Shown in pieces: positions 1 to 13,275 of a DNA stretch of 64,000 nt. The position numbers were made by a program, and so were the translations under genes. Source of the DNA: Selaginella tamariscina. Lineage: Eukaryota; Streptophyta; Lycopodiopsida; Selaginellales; Selaginellaceae. Each line of letters opens with the position of its first letter. Position 1 is the first letter of the stretch. The stretch covers positions 62,001 through 126,000 of the forward strand of contig PUQB01000050.1 in NCBI GenBank assembly GCA_003024785.1, in the 5' to 3' direction. A model generated the notes under the pieces. That model saw only the letters and a list, made by a program, of their open reading frames with translations, did not search any database and had not been told where the DNA came from.

Positions 1-2350
1 TACCTTTAAATCAATTTTAATATATATATATATATATATTTGATCTCATATAATTATTATTTTTTATTTGAAGTTTTATACACATTAAAACTTCAAATGG
101 TAAAGCGTAACTTAATTCGATATTGAAAGCACACATATGTTATATTTTAAAAAATATTATATATACATTTCATTTATTAATTACATAGACGAAATCTATA
201 GTATAACTTTAACACATTATTTAAATTAATATACATATTCATATTCATCCACAGGATTAATGCATTCATATTAGCTTATATACACATAAAATATTATTAA
301 TATATTTTAATTCTTTTATAATATAAATTATAATAAAATTTAAAGGACATATCTTATTTGCGTATCATCAAATTTATTTTTACTATTAAATTTTCTTAAA
401 CAAGATACATAAAAATTTAAATTATTCAGAGTTTAAAGATATTTTATCAATATTCCTAGATATTTTGATTATTTTACTATATCTATCTAGTATATTCTTA
501 GGTATACTTTAGTATAATTAATAATTTTTACTGATAAAGTTTTTTTATTGTAAAAAATTTGATAAAATCAGTATACTCTGTGACAATATTTTGTTTTGAT
601 TTCAGTAAATCAATATATTTTATGACCAAATATTAAGTATGTTACGATAATAATTGTCTAACTAATGAATAGTAATAATAATAAAAATGGATAACAATCT
701 TGGGGATTAACATTTTAAAATTGTTAAATATAGTATAGAAAATATAAGTAAAAGGTGAAAGTGTCAGAAATAAAAAGATAATATAATATAAAAATTGGAA
801 AGTGAAAATGAAGATGAATGAAAGTAAACAAAAATAAAACATTAGTTTATGATTTTATTTATTTAAAGATGGATTTGGTTAAAGAATTAAATATTAAAAT
901 AATATTGAAAGAGATGTTGTTAATTTTGTTTTCTAAGCTAAAATTTTATTTTCGATATATATAGAAATTAAAAGAAAGAAAAAACAGAGTAGAAGTAAAG
1001 AATTAAAGGAAGAATATAGAATTTAATAGTGATATAAAGAAAATCAATGGATTACATATGAATGCATTTAATATTTACATTCTTATATTAAGATAAAGTA
1101 TTCATTTATGTTTCTTTGTTCATATCACATACACTTATAAATTTATATTTGCATTTTTTTCTTTGTTATTTTTGTTTTTATTGAACACTTAATCTATGGC
1201 AATTAAAACCATGGAATATCATATAAGTATTTTATGTGTCTATTGCATATGAAATACTTCTTAATATAAATATCTTTCTTTACCTTATTATTATTTTATA
1301 TATACACAATTATGGTATTAGTGGGAATTTTAGTGATATATCCTCACTACATAATAACATATCTTTAACATTTAATTAAATAATGAAAATTACGATGTTC
1401 ATATTTAAAATGAACAAGTTCCATAATAATTCTCTTTTTTACTATGTTTCAATTGTTTAAGAAATTAATTTTATTTAAATGTGCAAATAAATTTTTTCAA
1501 TTGTCCCTTATTTTCCTTTTCAACAATGACACAAGTTCATTTATTTTTTCCATAATAATATATATAACAACTTTGTGAGAATATGCAACTCTTTAATATT
1601 TATTAAAGATAAATTTAATGAAATATGTTACAAATGTGGACCATTGTGGACTATTGAACATGCAAATGCGATTAATTAGTCGTAACTTTAATTTTAAGGC
1701 TAGGTTATAATGTCAATGCAACCAAGAATGGCATCGATTATGGCAATTGCATTCACTATTTTATATTGATTCTTTTATATAAGACTTATAAAAAAATTTA
1801 TTTTCCGTATGATCGTCTTCTTCATTTTTAATTAAGACTTTATACTAAGTTAGTTACGTGAGATTGCTTTATTAATAATGAGGCTTGATGATCGCTAATA
1901 TGTTGTCACTAACATCCAAATCTTAAAGGTTTGGGGAATCCGCTTAAAGATATGCAAGGTGCCTTGTGTGGAGATGTCCCTTACTTAAACACTATCTTTT
2001 TATATATAATTTTTATTTATTATATAAGGAAAAAAATCATTTATAGTAAAAGACATTTTCTATTATTGTTACAACATAAATAAGTGTTAAGGTTTATTTA
2101 TGGATTTTTTATCACTATATCTTTTATGTTTTAGTCATTCTTTAAGGTATCATTTGTAACTGAAATATTTTCATTGTTTGTTAAATAAGTATCAATATTA
2201 TCATTAAATCTTTGTTCCTTATCAAAATTCAACACTTCACATCATCATTATATGAATAATAACACCGTCTGTCATAGTTTTTACTATGACTTCCCTTTAC
2301 TTTGGACGTTACTTATTGTACTATGTTGATGGACCCTAGATGTAATAAGA
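1..2350. other. AT-rich intergenic DNA, no gene seen
   Basis: Very AT-rich sequence with (TA)n near the start and no reading frame that resembles a protein. The only long frames are low-complexity Phe/Tyr-rich translations of AT tracts. No RNA gene or element boundary was recognised. Confidence 0.7.
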
Positions 2351-3930
2351 AATAGGCCTACTTAATGCACTTGGGTATCTGGTGATAGTCCGGCTGAGTG
2401 TCATTACATATTTGTAGAAAACTTTAGGCGAAGCTAGAACTTATTTTTTAAAAAACTCACCCTTGGTTTTGATGTCCTAATTAGGCTAATTGGTTAATGC
2501 AAATGAGGGTTGGGAACACCTCTAGGGTTGACCTAACCCATGCTCTAAAAACCCCCACCCCCTTGGATATGGTTTAAGAGTAGGAGTTAGGTTAAATATA
2601 AACTCATCTCCATAATTTAACTAAGGGGTTGAAATTCCGTGCTAACCCAATTACACATATAAGGGGGCTCTTCATCACATAATAAGGTAGAGTAAGTAGT
2701 AGGAGAACTCATGGGTTCATGACTAAGTTTGTTGCTCTTTTACCGGTGCAAGTTTAATCTTGTGTCATTAAGGTACAACCCTATGTTATGCCGCCCTAGC
2801 TTCCAGATAACATGGGTACATCCCACTTTCGGGGTAACTCACCCTTAACGTTGACAAGCCCATGCCTCACGTTTCAAGAGGCACAGGTTAAGGTTTGTCT
2901 CCAGCCTCCTCCATGTCAAGTTAGGTGTAGCACTCATGGTCAAGCAAGGTACATCCGTGTCCTTATTCAACTATGGGCGTGGGATCTTATTTGATATGTT
3001 TACTAAGGGGTTCTAGAGTTGACATAGGAGCCACGTTTGGCACTTGATGCAACTCTTGAATCTAAAGGGTTATGAAATAATAGCCCACATCGTGGAAGGC
3101 AGTGACACATGAAAATGTGACATTGGGCTAAACGTCACATGATACAATACCCAAGGCATGCCCTTTAGGGTTGTATCATGGGTTTGTCGCCAAAGGGTTA
3201 GATACTCTAGCCAAATAGCTATGCTTGTGCTCGCACTAGGGTGCTAAGCCTTGGGCATCCGTTCAATGGAGGTTAGGTCTCGTAACTAGCTGTGCTTTGG
3301 GACACTTGGTTAGGGGAGTGTTTTCCTTGGAATATAGGGGTTTAACAACCTAAACTTGTTAGTAGGAGCCCTTTCATAAAGCACTCGCAAGGTCATGTAC
3401 TTAGAATTATCCAAACCTAGCCTTAAGGAGTTTGCTTAGCAAAACACTCGTGTCCGCCTATGGCACACATTAGTGTCCTCACTAAGTACTAGCCTAGGTC
3501 TAGGGTATGACTTGGTCACTCAAACCCTTAGGGGTTAGTTGTGGTTCAGGGTACCCTTGTCGCCCTAAAGGGGTTGTACTCCCGAATGGGGGTGATTCCT
3601 TAAGGGATAAGTGATAATGCTTTAACTTTGTCATGGGGGTATGTGTGAGACACATCTCCTCTGTGAGGTTAGGGTATGAGCCTGTCTAGATATACTGGGA
3701 TAGGATCCTAAAGTCTACTCAGGTTATTATTTAGGGTTAAAGGGATGGTCATTTTAGGGAGACTCTAAGTCTTCTACATAATTAAGCCTTTAAGTCAGAT
3801 TCTTAAGGTTATCTTAAAAGACTTAGCGTTGTTCACACAAAGTGATGATGCTGGATGGCCACTTGGCAACCATGTGTTAGCCCTTTGGGTTAAAACTTTG
3901 ACACCGTCTCTCTTTTATAATGCAAGTTAA
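2351..3930. other. GC-richer island, unrecognised
   Basis: A compositional island less AT-rich than both flanks, with many short words such as CCCTAAGG, GGGTTAGG and TTAGGGGTT on both strands. No protein similarity was recognised in any frame and no clear inverted or direct terminal repeats were found. It may be a decayed retroelement whose coding potential is lost; that is inference from composition only. Confidence 0.4.
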
Positions 3931-4899
3931 GTCCATTCTTAGTCAATATATAATTGTAGTATAATCATCTTTGTACACATCAAAGTGCATTATTCTAAAT
4001 TACTTAGACATTATATATTAAATCATTAAATCATTAAATCATGTTATGATAATAATACATTTTATAAAATCATTATTACAAAACAACACAATTAGAGTGC
4101 AAACATGGCTTTGTAGTATATTTGAATTTAAAACTTGTGCAAAGATTAAAATGCCAAAATCACATTGCGGTTGGACATTATTTAATCAATATTTTAAAAT
4201 AAATTGACCTCATTAGTCTTAAGATGTATGCAATGAATATCTTATAACCAATGTCTTTATATCATGACATAAATCATTATTTAATATAAAGAATACATTT
4301 GATTAGTGACACTTTGAATCTTTTTACACCCTAATTTTGTTATTTTGTGAAGTGTGCACATCCCCATAATAAATTTAAATAAACTTCACTCCAACCATAT
4401 TTATTAAGAGTTGATTTATTAAAAACATCAAATCAAATTAAAATAGCCACTTGCCTTTTTTAAATCAAGTACATATGCCCTCAAGATACCCTATACATTC
4501 TTGCTATGTTGTTGTTTTGTAACCTTTAAAAATCATACATTGAACCCATTGCACTATTCAATATTGTCATGGCTAAGGCCAATAACAAAATATGAATAAA
4601 ATCTTTTAATGAAAAAAAAATACATATTAATTGATTTGTATTATAAGAGATCCGCTAACAACTGGTGTTAAATCGAAATGCTAAAACCCTAACCCTAGTC
4701 TCCTTTATATACTAAGACTTAACGTCCTTAAACCATCAGTATAAATTTGAATTTGAACCATTAGTTCCTTATTCTAAAATTTTTAAAGAATATTTAGTGT
4801 TAGCATATATCAACATCAACATCAACTTAGAATATTTTAAAGGAATATTTTAATGTTGATGTATACCAACAATAGTATTAACTTGATATACTTTGGTGA
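3931..4899. other. AT-rich intergenic DNA, no gene seen
   Basis: AT-rich stretch leading into the chromovirus remnant. It contains short runs such as AAACCCTAACCCTAG near 4,685 but no gene or repeat array that I could support. Confidence 0.6.
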
Positions 4900-5890
4900 T
4901 TCGTGACACCATCTCCCTCTTTGGCAACGAGTTCCATGAGACAAACTAGAGTTCAATTTAGGCTTGTCTGGGTATCGAACATGGAATGTAGTAATGACTT
5001 GTTGGGCATTACCCAAGTTTTTCATAGGCTCCATGAGAGTAACCGATCTAATCAATAAGGTAATAAAGCTTATCCTGAAGAAGTTTAAAATCCAAAATAA
5101 TATAAATTTCATACTCATGTTCACCATCAAGTTCGATAGGTGGTGGCGGTGATACAATATGATTGAAACTGGTACTATGTGTGTATGGCTTAAGAACGAA
5201 CACATGAAAAGCGAAATGGATCTTTATTTTAAGAGAAAGTTAAAGACAAAACGCAACTTTATTGACTTTATTGATAATTGAAAACAAGCCAAGGTAGTCC
5301 TTAAACTATGTTGAAAGACCCAAACTTGGTCACCAACTTGGAAAGTAGGGGCAATTTAATGATGTTGATTATGAGCTACCTTGTGAGAGGCTTGAGGCCG
5401 GTGGAGGTGATGAGCCAACTCTCCATGAATAGCTTGGAGGTGGTTAAGGCAATCTTTTGCTAATAGGTTAACCGAAAGATCAACACGAGCGTGCAACAAC
5501 CAACAGGGATGTTGACTATGGATTACAAAGAATGGTGATTGATTTATATAAGCATGCACTGAGTTGTTATACAGAAAGTTTGTAAGGGGTAAGAGTTCGA
5601 CCCAATTGTCATACTAGTAGTTGCTAAAGCACTGAAAATATTGCTCCAAGGTCTAAATGGTCTGTTCAAATTGACTGTCGATTTATGAATGATACCCCGA
5701 AGATAATTTGTACTCAATCTGAAGTAGTTGCTTCCAAAACTTAGCAGCAAATTGAGGTCCATAGCCAGTGACAATATCGTTTGATAGCCCATACAACCAG
5801 AAAACCTAGGCAGTCCATTTCTGGAGAATCTTCTCTTCTTCATTTAAAGTATGTTGATAATAAACACAAACATCAAGGTATATCTCTATT
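4900..5890 (-). mobile_element. Decayed Ty3/gypsy chromovirus: end of integrase plus chromodomain
   Basis: Read on the minus strand, several frames together give the 3' end of a chromovirus polyprotein. First comes the end of the integrase core, with an LPLTNFLYNNS stretch followed by AYINQSPFFVIHSQHP (about 5,500-5,850). Then comes a chromodomain with PPPIELDGEHEYE, a degenerate YLID-WIGYSH core and a tail ending HVRYPDKPKL (about 4,940-5,160). This order matches plant chromoviruses. Several stops and frame changes break it, so it is a dead fragment. The reverse transcriptase and the LTRs were not found nearby. Confidence 0.7.
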
Positions 5891-7235
5891 TCTGCATTGA
5901 CTTTTTTGCGTTGTCAAACAACCAATCTTTTAGTTGTTTAAGTGCGAGAACCTTATGTTCATAAGTAAGTTTGACTTTGACAATGTTGTAGATAACCTTC
6001 TCACTTTGTCTCTCTTGTCCATCTCTACAAGAGCACAAATACCTTATTGTTTGTTGGTTGTCCCATTGTTGGTTGGTGTTGCCAATAGGTTCCTCTGAAG
6101 GTGGGGAGAACCTTCACCAATTTGGTTTTTTCTGCTGGCTGTCACGTTGCTGATCGATGTTCCCAATAGGTTCCTCTAAAATTGGTGAGTGATGGCTAGG
6201 TTGCGATTCTTCAAAATGCGTAGGGGAAGGCATGTGTATCTAGGGTAAAAGCATTTTCGAGACAATATAATTGAATGACAAAAGTAGAGGCAAATTGGTG
6301 AATGTTTGATCTAGTGTGGTCACAAGATCTCCCTTGTTTGTATGTTAACATTTATCTTCCAATAAATCCACCACTTCACTTTTGCATACTAGTCAATCAT
6401 GTGCCTCTATCTCTATTGATGTGGATTGTGGGGTTTTCTTTCTTTTGCTTACAAAACTGAGTTGAACAAGCATGTTATTTATATCTCTACCCCAAAGCGT
6501 GCAATTAAGTGCATTACCGAAATTTCTTTCTTTATTGTGCATATCCTCTTATTAACCTAAGAAAGCACAATTATAAACTTCAATATAAAATTCGCTTAAA
6601 TTGAATTACAAACACACAATAACAAGACACACCAAACAATGATATAATAATATTGTTGAGGTTCACTAACAAACCCCACCAAAAACAATAGTAAAATGCT
6701 ACACTCATAACTTATAAAATTAAAATACCACGTCCCAACTACGATTTACATGTTACGCAAGAACTATACAAACAGAAATTCTGTAGATTGTGGAATTTGC
6801 TGGCAAACCCCACATATTAAAAATTAATATAATGAAATGCCATAAATAATTGAATGTGAACTCATGACTTAAACAAAAAAGATAACCATAAGATTGTGAG
6901 GTTCGCTGGAAAACCCCACAATAACAAAATTAGCCCTCCAATATGAATACGTCAATGGAGAAAACATAAATTCCTCAAAAATAAAAAAAAAAGTTAATTC
7001 TTAGAAAACTCCATAATATAATAATATTCTTTAGAATACTTTATGTTTCAAGAAAGAATGACATAATTAATTATTAAGAATCCTTAATTAAAATATAAAT
7101 TCTAAGAAATATACTACATTTTTATTAATTTCATCATCAAAATTCATGTATTTTATTGTAACCTTCATGAATTTAATGTTAGAATTACTTCTTGATTCAA
7201 ATAAATTTGAAACATCAATAATTTGACCTAACTAT
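5891..7235. other. AT-rich DNA, possible retroelement debris
   Basis: No recognisable gene. The stretch 5,900-6,330 adjoins the chromovirus remnant and may be more of it, beyond recognition. A near-repeat of the phrase GGTTCGCTGGAAAACCCCACA occurs three times in variant form (about 6,655, 6,785 and 6,900), which suggests old local duplication. Confidence 0.4.
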
Positions 7236-7460
7236 ACAAGTTAAATAGTCACCAAATCTGGTGAAAAATAAATAATTAATAGCCCTAACCTAAATTAAAT
7301 TATTAATAAAAATAAAAAATAAAAAATTAGGGTTCTGAAATGTTAGGTATAGCGGGGTCGCTTTGAACATGGAAGTCAATTTTGAAGATGCAGTTCCTCC
7401 TAAAAGAAAATTAGGTAGACCAAGGAAAAATAGCAATGTAAGTAGGTGGAAATAGAAACA
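7236..7460 (+). mobile_element. 5' fragment of the HUH-Rep element also found at 47.7-49.0 kb
   Basis: This stretch matches, in opposite orientation, the end of the element at 47,666-49,010. It begins with the same hairpin (TCACCA, 4-nt loop, TGGTGA at 7,249-7,264). It continues through matching AT-rich leader sequence with TTAGGGTT and reaches a start codon at about 7,371 whose product begins MEVNFEDAVPPKRK and contains an AT-hook-like LGRPRK. After about 7,450 the similarity fades. It is a truncated copy with only the N-terminal tail of the protein and no catalytic part. Confidence 0.6.
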
Positions 7461-7970
7461 TTTACATCGAAAGATGAAGTTGACAAAACTGGACCGTCAA
7501 ATACATGTCTAAGCAAAAGCATTTTTATTTGATTCCATAATTTCTAAAACTCAAGTCAAACTAATTCATAACTTTTTTTTTAATTTCATATGTTGAATTA
7601 ATTTTAAAGTCCGAAGAGGTCAAAAATAACTAAAGTAACATAATAGAGATCTATATATTCAATAATATATCTTTTAATATTTAATATATAATTTTTCATC
7701 ACAAATCTCATCTTGATTTTACAATTATTATTCCAAGTATTTCAAAATGATTTTTTTGACTTTCTAATCCTCATTATATTTTTTTGTGCATTTATTTCTC
7801 GTATAACCTTAGTGTAGGCCATCATGCATAAGAATCTCCTTATGTTCTCAATATTGTTATTTCATTGGAAAGACAAATCTATGATAATGAATTCCCAACC
7901 TTAAAAGCCAACGTTGTGCTTTTCTAACTCAATTGTGAATAAAACTTCAAATCTTTGAGTTTATTGTTTT
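7461..7970. other. AT-rich DNA, no gene seen
   Basis: AT-rich stretch between the truncated Rep-element fragment and the PIF-like element. Nothing recognisable in either strand. Confidence 0.6.
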
Positions 7971-9302
7971 AGGCCCACTTTCCACTAGTGAGTGATTAAT
8001 TACCTCGATCAATCAAGTTTTAATAGATTATTTATTCTACAAGCAATTTTTTTTTTCCACTGCTGCTTATTAAAATTCAACATTTATATGGCACCTATGT
8101 GGCACCTATATGGCTTTTTCGATGGTAGCCAAATAACCGGGCAATTTTGCCTGGTTATATACATAAAATAGCAACACATGTATAATTTAACATGCAGGTT
8201 ATTATTAGGTTTTCTTTTGTTTACTTGAATCATCATAATGGATCCAACATTTACAGAGGTGCACAAGCCCATAAAAAACTTCTTCAGGATGACATGCAGC
8301 AAGGCGCCATGGCTTGTGGCAGTTGCTAATTGATCTCTTTACGCTTATTATTAATGAATTTGATGTGCAAGTGATCTCTTTTTTATTTTGATTACTTTTT
8401 CTTTTTTAATTTATATAACATGAGATCCAAATTAGGAAAAAACGCAATAAGCTTCCCAATGTTGAAGGAGGGTTGAACAAGGCAAAGAAGGATCATGATG
8501 AGATAGTCATGCATCTTTAATCTCATAAATATATACATATAACATATACTATGTAATTATGCATGTATGTATTAACCCATATATACTCTCATTTTTACAT
8601 TATGAAGAAAAAAGCTTGGATATTAGAATTATAAAAATATTTATATGTATGAGTGTATGCAATTATGCATGTAATCTCTCTTTCTCTCTCCATATGTGCG
8701 TGTAATATCTCTCTCTTTCTCCATGCATAATACTTGCTCCATATGTATGAGTGCTTGTAATTACGTATGTAACCAATTTCTCTCTCTCTGCATATATATA
8801 TATATGTGTGTGGTGTGTGTGTGTATTGATATGTTTTATGTATGTAGATGCATTTGTTTGATATGTACGCACAACTAAGAACGCTTGGAAAATATATAAC
8901 TTTATATATATAAAAGAGAATGTTGACTTTAGCTGAAAAATTATGATTTATATTTATAAGTTAATATTTAATATACACAGGAATCATTGTACCATTTGAT
9001 ACAATTAATACATGAATATACATTGATTTATATATTGACAAAGGCTACTCATTAATATATTTATATTTTTATCTCTCTCATGTAATTTATTCTCAGGTCT
9101 TTGCAATAGATGGCACACACATATTCATATCTTCAAGCTCCTAATTAATTAATAATCATGGTTAAATGGAAAACTGCTCATTAGTAATTTAATTTTTGAT
9201 TCAACTAACCACTTTAGTGTAAAACCGCAGTGGTTAATGATGTGGTATTTTTTAATTTACCAGGGGCCAAATAACCAGTCGCTAGTGAAAAGTGGGCCTT
9301 AA
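7971..9302. mobile_element. Non-autonomous TIR element, PIF/Tourist-like
   Basis: The ends are inverted repeats: GGCCCACTTTCCACTAGTGA on the left (from about 7,971) and the complement of GTGGGCC-ending sequence on the right (to about 9,302), about 18 of 20 matching. Both ends are flanked by TTA, which fits the 3-bp TWA target duplication of PIF/Harbinger and Tourist elements; the GG-starting termini fit too. Inside are (CT)n and (GT)n tracts at 8,670-8,830 and short gene-like scraps near 8,230-8,330, but no transposase. Superfamily assignment is inference from the ends only. Confidence 0.5.
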
Positions 9303-11240
9303 AAGTGCATATGCAACCTTATGAAATAAAAAAGCATTTAGGTAGAGCAAGCAAGGTGAATCTTCCCTACATAATTTATGTTGACGGAGACCAAATGTTC
9401 AAATAACATACTAATGCATTTATTTTATCGATTCTTTTGGATGGGTCAAAGGTGATTGGGTGTATAACTACTATAATTTGATTAAACATTACCTTTTGAA
9501 AAGTATCATCAATTAAAAGAATTTAAAGATTGTTTTCATAAACATTTTGTAAATGTTTGGCCTTTTAAGAATGTATTCACTTATTTTGAAAAAGACCGAT
9601 TTGTTCTTCTTAAGTATTAGTTGAAAGTGATTTAGAAATGCATTCCTACAACATTATTAATCCAAGATTAAGTCCTTGTCAGTCATCTCGGACACTATTG
9701 TAGCTTTTGAAAAAGCATTAAATGTTGTAATGCATAGTCATTATTAAATGCCCATATAATTACTAAAAGTTTTATAAAACCAAGATGTAAAACAATTATC
9801 TTCATGGAAGTTAATACTACGAGGCAACATGATTCCTTGCTTGATATATATGTGTCTTTTTTCACATTTGTGTTAGTGGAGAAGCACGTTGTTGATATCA
9901 AGAAAAACTAGGTGGCGATTAGTAACTTATGGTGAGAAGGTTTCTAGTGAGTCTGGAGATGTGTAGGTTCAACTTGAAAGACTGTTAGGAACAAATTCAA
10001 CTCCCTCATTTAATGTTTAATGTCACACTTCAACTTGTTGAGTAATAATCATTTCATCATTGACTGTATATGCAACTTTTTTGTTTCATCATTGGCTTTC
10101 TTTGAAAACATTACCATGCATTGGTCTTACACACTCTCAACAATATCCTTCATGTTTCTATGCTCTATTGTGCTTGTTAACATGACCTTCTCAATGTTAG
10201 TTTGAATATCTAGTTGAACCCAATGGCTGGAATCCTTTTTAATAAGACACTAGTCAAGTGCATTTATTGTACCTTCTTTTGGTATTACCATTGCTAAATG
10301 CTTAATTTGAAAAGGCTCATTTAAACTTAGATTGTTATTGCATTTTCAAATATTGACTTGTTATTCCTTTTGGACTTTTTAAATATGAAGAAATTGGTAA
10401 TTCTAATGAAAGACAAATGCCTCCAAATGACAATATTTTCCATCTTATTTGTTGAATTAAGAGATTAAGAGAAACTACATTTTCTAGTGGGATGGATAAA
10501 TCTTACAGAGTGTTGAATATGTCAAAACACTCGTCAAAACCCACCTTAGTTATCTCCACATGAACGATGTCTTCAGCAATGTTAATGTGGAAGTCATATA
10601 TAAACTCTATCGTCCTGACATGTGGCATAATAAATTTTTGTCATACCCTTCTCTTACCTCATTCACGTGATAAAAATCCTTGCCATAGTTATGTTATATT
10701 TCAAATATTATCGTGAGTTAAAAAGAAAATTATAAATGTAATATAATGTATATCTTGATAAAGTATGACTCATGTTTGAATTAAATGCTACATTGTCTCT
10801 TAAAAATTATTTTTTATACAAAATATACATGGTAAAAACTGTCTTATGTTACACTCATTTACAACTATGTATGACTCCCTCTTAATAATCTTTCACCTTG
10901 TTACCTTTAGAACGGTTTGGGAATAGTTTTTGCCACTTAAGAAACTATTTGTCAATATTGAATGCTCTTTCTAATGATTTTCTAATCCTTATTGATCATT
11001 CAACATGTTTCTTAATGACTTCCCCTTTGTTAACTTCATCCACTTCATTGGTAGTAAAGGATTATACTTCAAAGTCTATTGTTTTCAATTTTGATTTCAA
11101 TTCGAATTGTTTAGAATTCTCCACAAGATACCTCTTTGTATACTCTTAGATAGGTTTGTTAAAGTAATTATTTAAGAAGCATTATATCCAAATTTGTAAG
11201 TCATTAAATATTTCTCATTTGTATCAATAACAAACACACT
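9303..11240. other. AT-rich DNA, no gene recognised
   Basis: Several short open frames exist on both strands (for example about 9,695-9,901 minus and 10,898-11,149 plus). None shows a motif I recognise, and their Phe/Leu/Ser-rich composition is what AT-rich DNA gives by chance or after long decay. Confidence 0.5.
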
Positions 11241-11249
11241 TGTTCCCAG

Positions 11250-11550
11250 GGCTAGAATGCATAATACCGGCCCGGTAATTATTTGCTAATTTGGGGGCCC
11301 CACCCAAATATGGTGGTTCCCTAGTTCCGTCCAATTGTAGCCAAATGTGTATAATCATTTTTTTAAAATTAAAAGTTCATAATTAATTTCTAAAGTGTAT
11401 GTGCATGTGTGTCTATATATATATATCACATGCAAACATATATACTGTATATCATCTTCACTATACTTAGGGCACTGCCATATTTGGGAGGTGCCCCCAA
11501 AATTAATGGTTAATTAGATGGGGGGATATTATGCAGGTGGCCCATTCCCC
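11250..11550. repeat. MITE-like inverted repeat
   Basis: The left arm contains GCATAATACC, TTTGGGGGCCCCACCC and AAATATGG. The right arm, read in reverse complement, contains GCATAATATCC, TTTGGGGGCACCTCCC and AAATATGG in the same order. The arms are about 65-70 bp of imperfect similarity around an AT-rich, CATATATA-type centre. There is no coding sequence. Target duplications were not resolved. Confidence 0.55.
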
Positions 11551-12714
11551 ATATATAACACTCCTTTAGCACAAACCCTTTAATCAATAATCAAATACCC
11601 AGGCCAGACTCTAAAGGACACGTATAGATAAGACAGCCCGTACGATAATTCTTAGAGACAGAATCACATGGTTTGTGTTTGTGTGTGTGTGCGCGTGCTG
11701 TTACAATTGAGCGTGCGGGTTAGTAAGTAATTGGATTGATTCCTATGGCGTCCCATTGAGCCTGAGAAATGCTTTAATTCGAAACCATGTTATATACTCC
11801 ATTCTGACTTACACATTACACTATGTCCTATATATATAGTCCTTAACATGTATTACATTAAAGCACAAACGAATATACATATATTAATTAACCGTTACAT
11901 ATTTTGCAGGATAACAACCAAGATTGAATAGTGAACATGCCAACTACTCAAAGACAAGAGAAGAATGATCCTCACATGTCAGTTACCAACGTTGATGCAA
12001 AAAATGAGGTAATATATAACATTGTGTTTATATGTAAATGCTAGCCTTAATAAAGATTAGATATTCACATAACCTACTATGTTGTAACATACGAGGTTTA
12101 GAAGTCGTTGAAAACTTTAGATGAAGTGGCTTGCCAAGTGGTAAGAACGTATATAAACCACACACATGACACACACATGCAATGGTGATGTTTTTGGCAT
12201 TGTGTGCGTTGAGAGAGACTTAGTATGTTCATATGAATATATAAATACGTGATTTTAATTATATGAGATTATTTTTTAGGTTTTTACTTTTTATCCATAT
12301 AAAAAGAGATAAAAGTACTACTTCATATATATTCTTATTTTAAACCGTTTTACCATGGAGAAAACGATATTCAAGTGAACCGCCAAATCTGCACGGCAGA
12401 AAAAACTTCCATGATCCTTATTAATTACGAGTTTAATAAGTAAGTATATTCTCAGTTAGTGTTGTCATTAAAGAGCTTATGTAAATGTCTTTTAAATGCT
12501 GAATTATAAAAATGTACACAAAAATAGAAATACGACAAATTAAATGAAAAATCGAAATCGTTACAAATATTCACCTCCTTCCATGTAAAGAACCATGAAA
12601 AGACGAAAGCTAGTTCGAAACTCTTTACGATCGTTATAATTAATATATAAATATAACAAGTATACCTCATAACAGTGATGAACTTGAACTGCTTTTGTTT
12701 ACTCAATACGAAGG

Positions 12715-13275
12715 CTAGTTAGGAACACTTTGATCAGCATGTACTCCAAATACGGTAGACCCCCAGATGCAAAACGCCATGCCACATCGTGGAACAACAC
12801 GATCCTGGCATGCTGCTCTACATAGTCAATGCGTTTGGCACCCAAAGTCACCAACCATGGAGAACTGCTTAAGTTGGGAGCGGTGATCCACTCATGAGCC
12901 GTACAGTTATGTGGCCAATACTCTCATCAACATGTATGCGAAATGCAACAGTCGGAGAGGCTTCAGCGACGTGGTTGTTGGAATGCGATGGTTTTGGGCT
13001 ATGCAGATGGTGGGAGAGTCGGCTTGCACTGGTGCAAATGTAGTTGCAAGGCTGCCCTATGAAACCTTGCACATTTGTAGTGGTGCTGATGACCCGCGAC
13101 GGTACAACAACTCAGTCAGTGTTCGATAGAATGCTGGCTCACAACAATGTGTCTTACGCACCGTTCATGTTGAGAACGGATTCAACGAGCTTGCTTTGGA
13201 AATCTTCGACAAGGTCATGTCGCGAGGAAATACCCGAACGTTTCCTAGCGCATGTGAGAAATTGACATCCAATGA
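12715..13275 (+). pseudogene. Decayed pentatricopeptide-repeat (PPR) protein fragment
   Basis: Different forward frames give typical PPR phrases in order: TLISMYSKYGRPPDAKR (about 12,725-12,775), SWNNTILAC, ANTLINMYAKCNS (about 12,915-12,955), AMVLGYADGG, and NGFNELALEIFDKVMSRGN near 13,175-13,235. PPR proteins bind organellar RNA through repeats of about 35 residues with exactly such sentences. Here the frames are broken by stops and shifts, there is no start, no targeting peptide and no C-terminal DYW domain, and only about five repeat units are represented. This is a dead fragment, probably intron-less in origin. Confidence 0.6.

Noticed and set aside
4964-5152. Forward open frame over the chromovirus region
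   Set aside because: It is the antisense shadow of the chromodomain remnant.
8663-8878. Overlapping open frames on both strands
   Set aside because: Microsatellite-derived low-complexity frames inside the PIF-like element.
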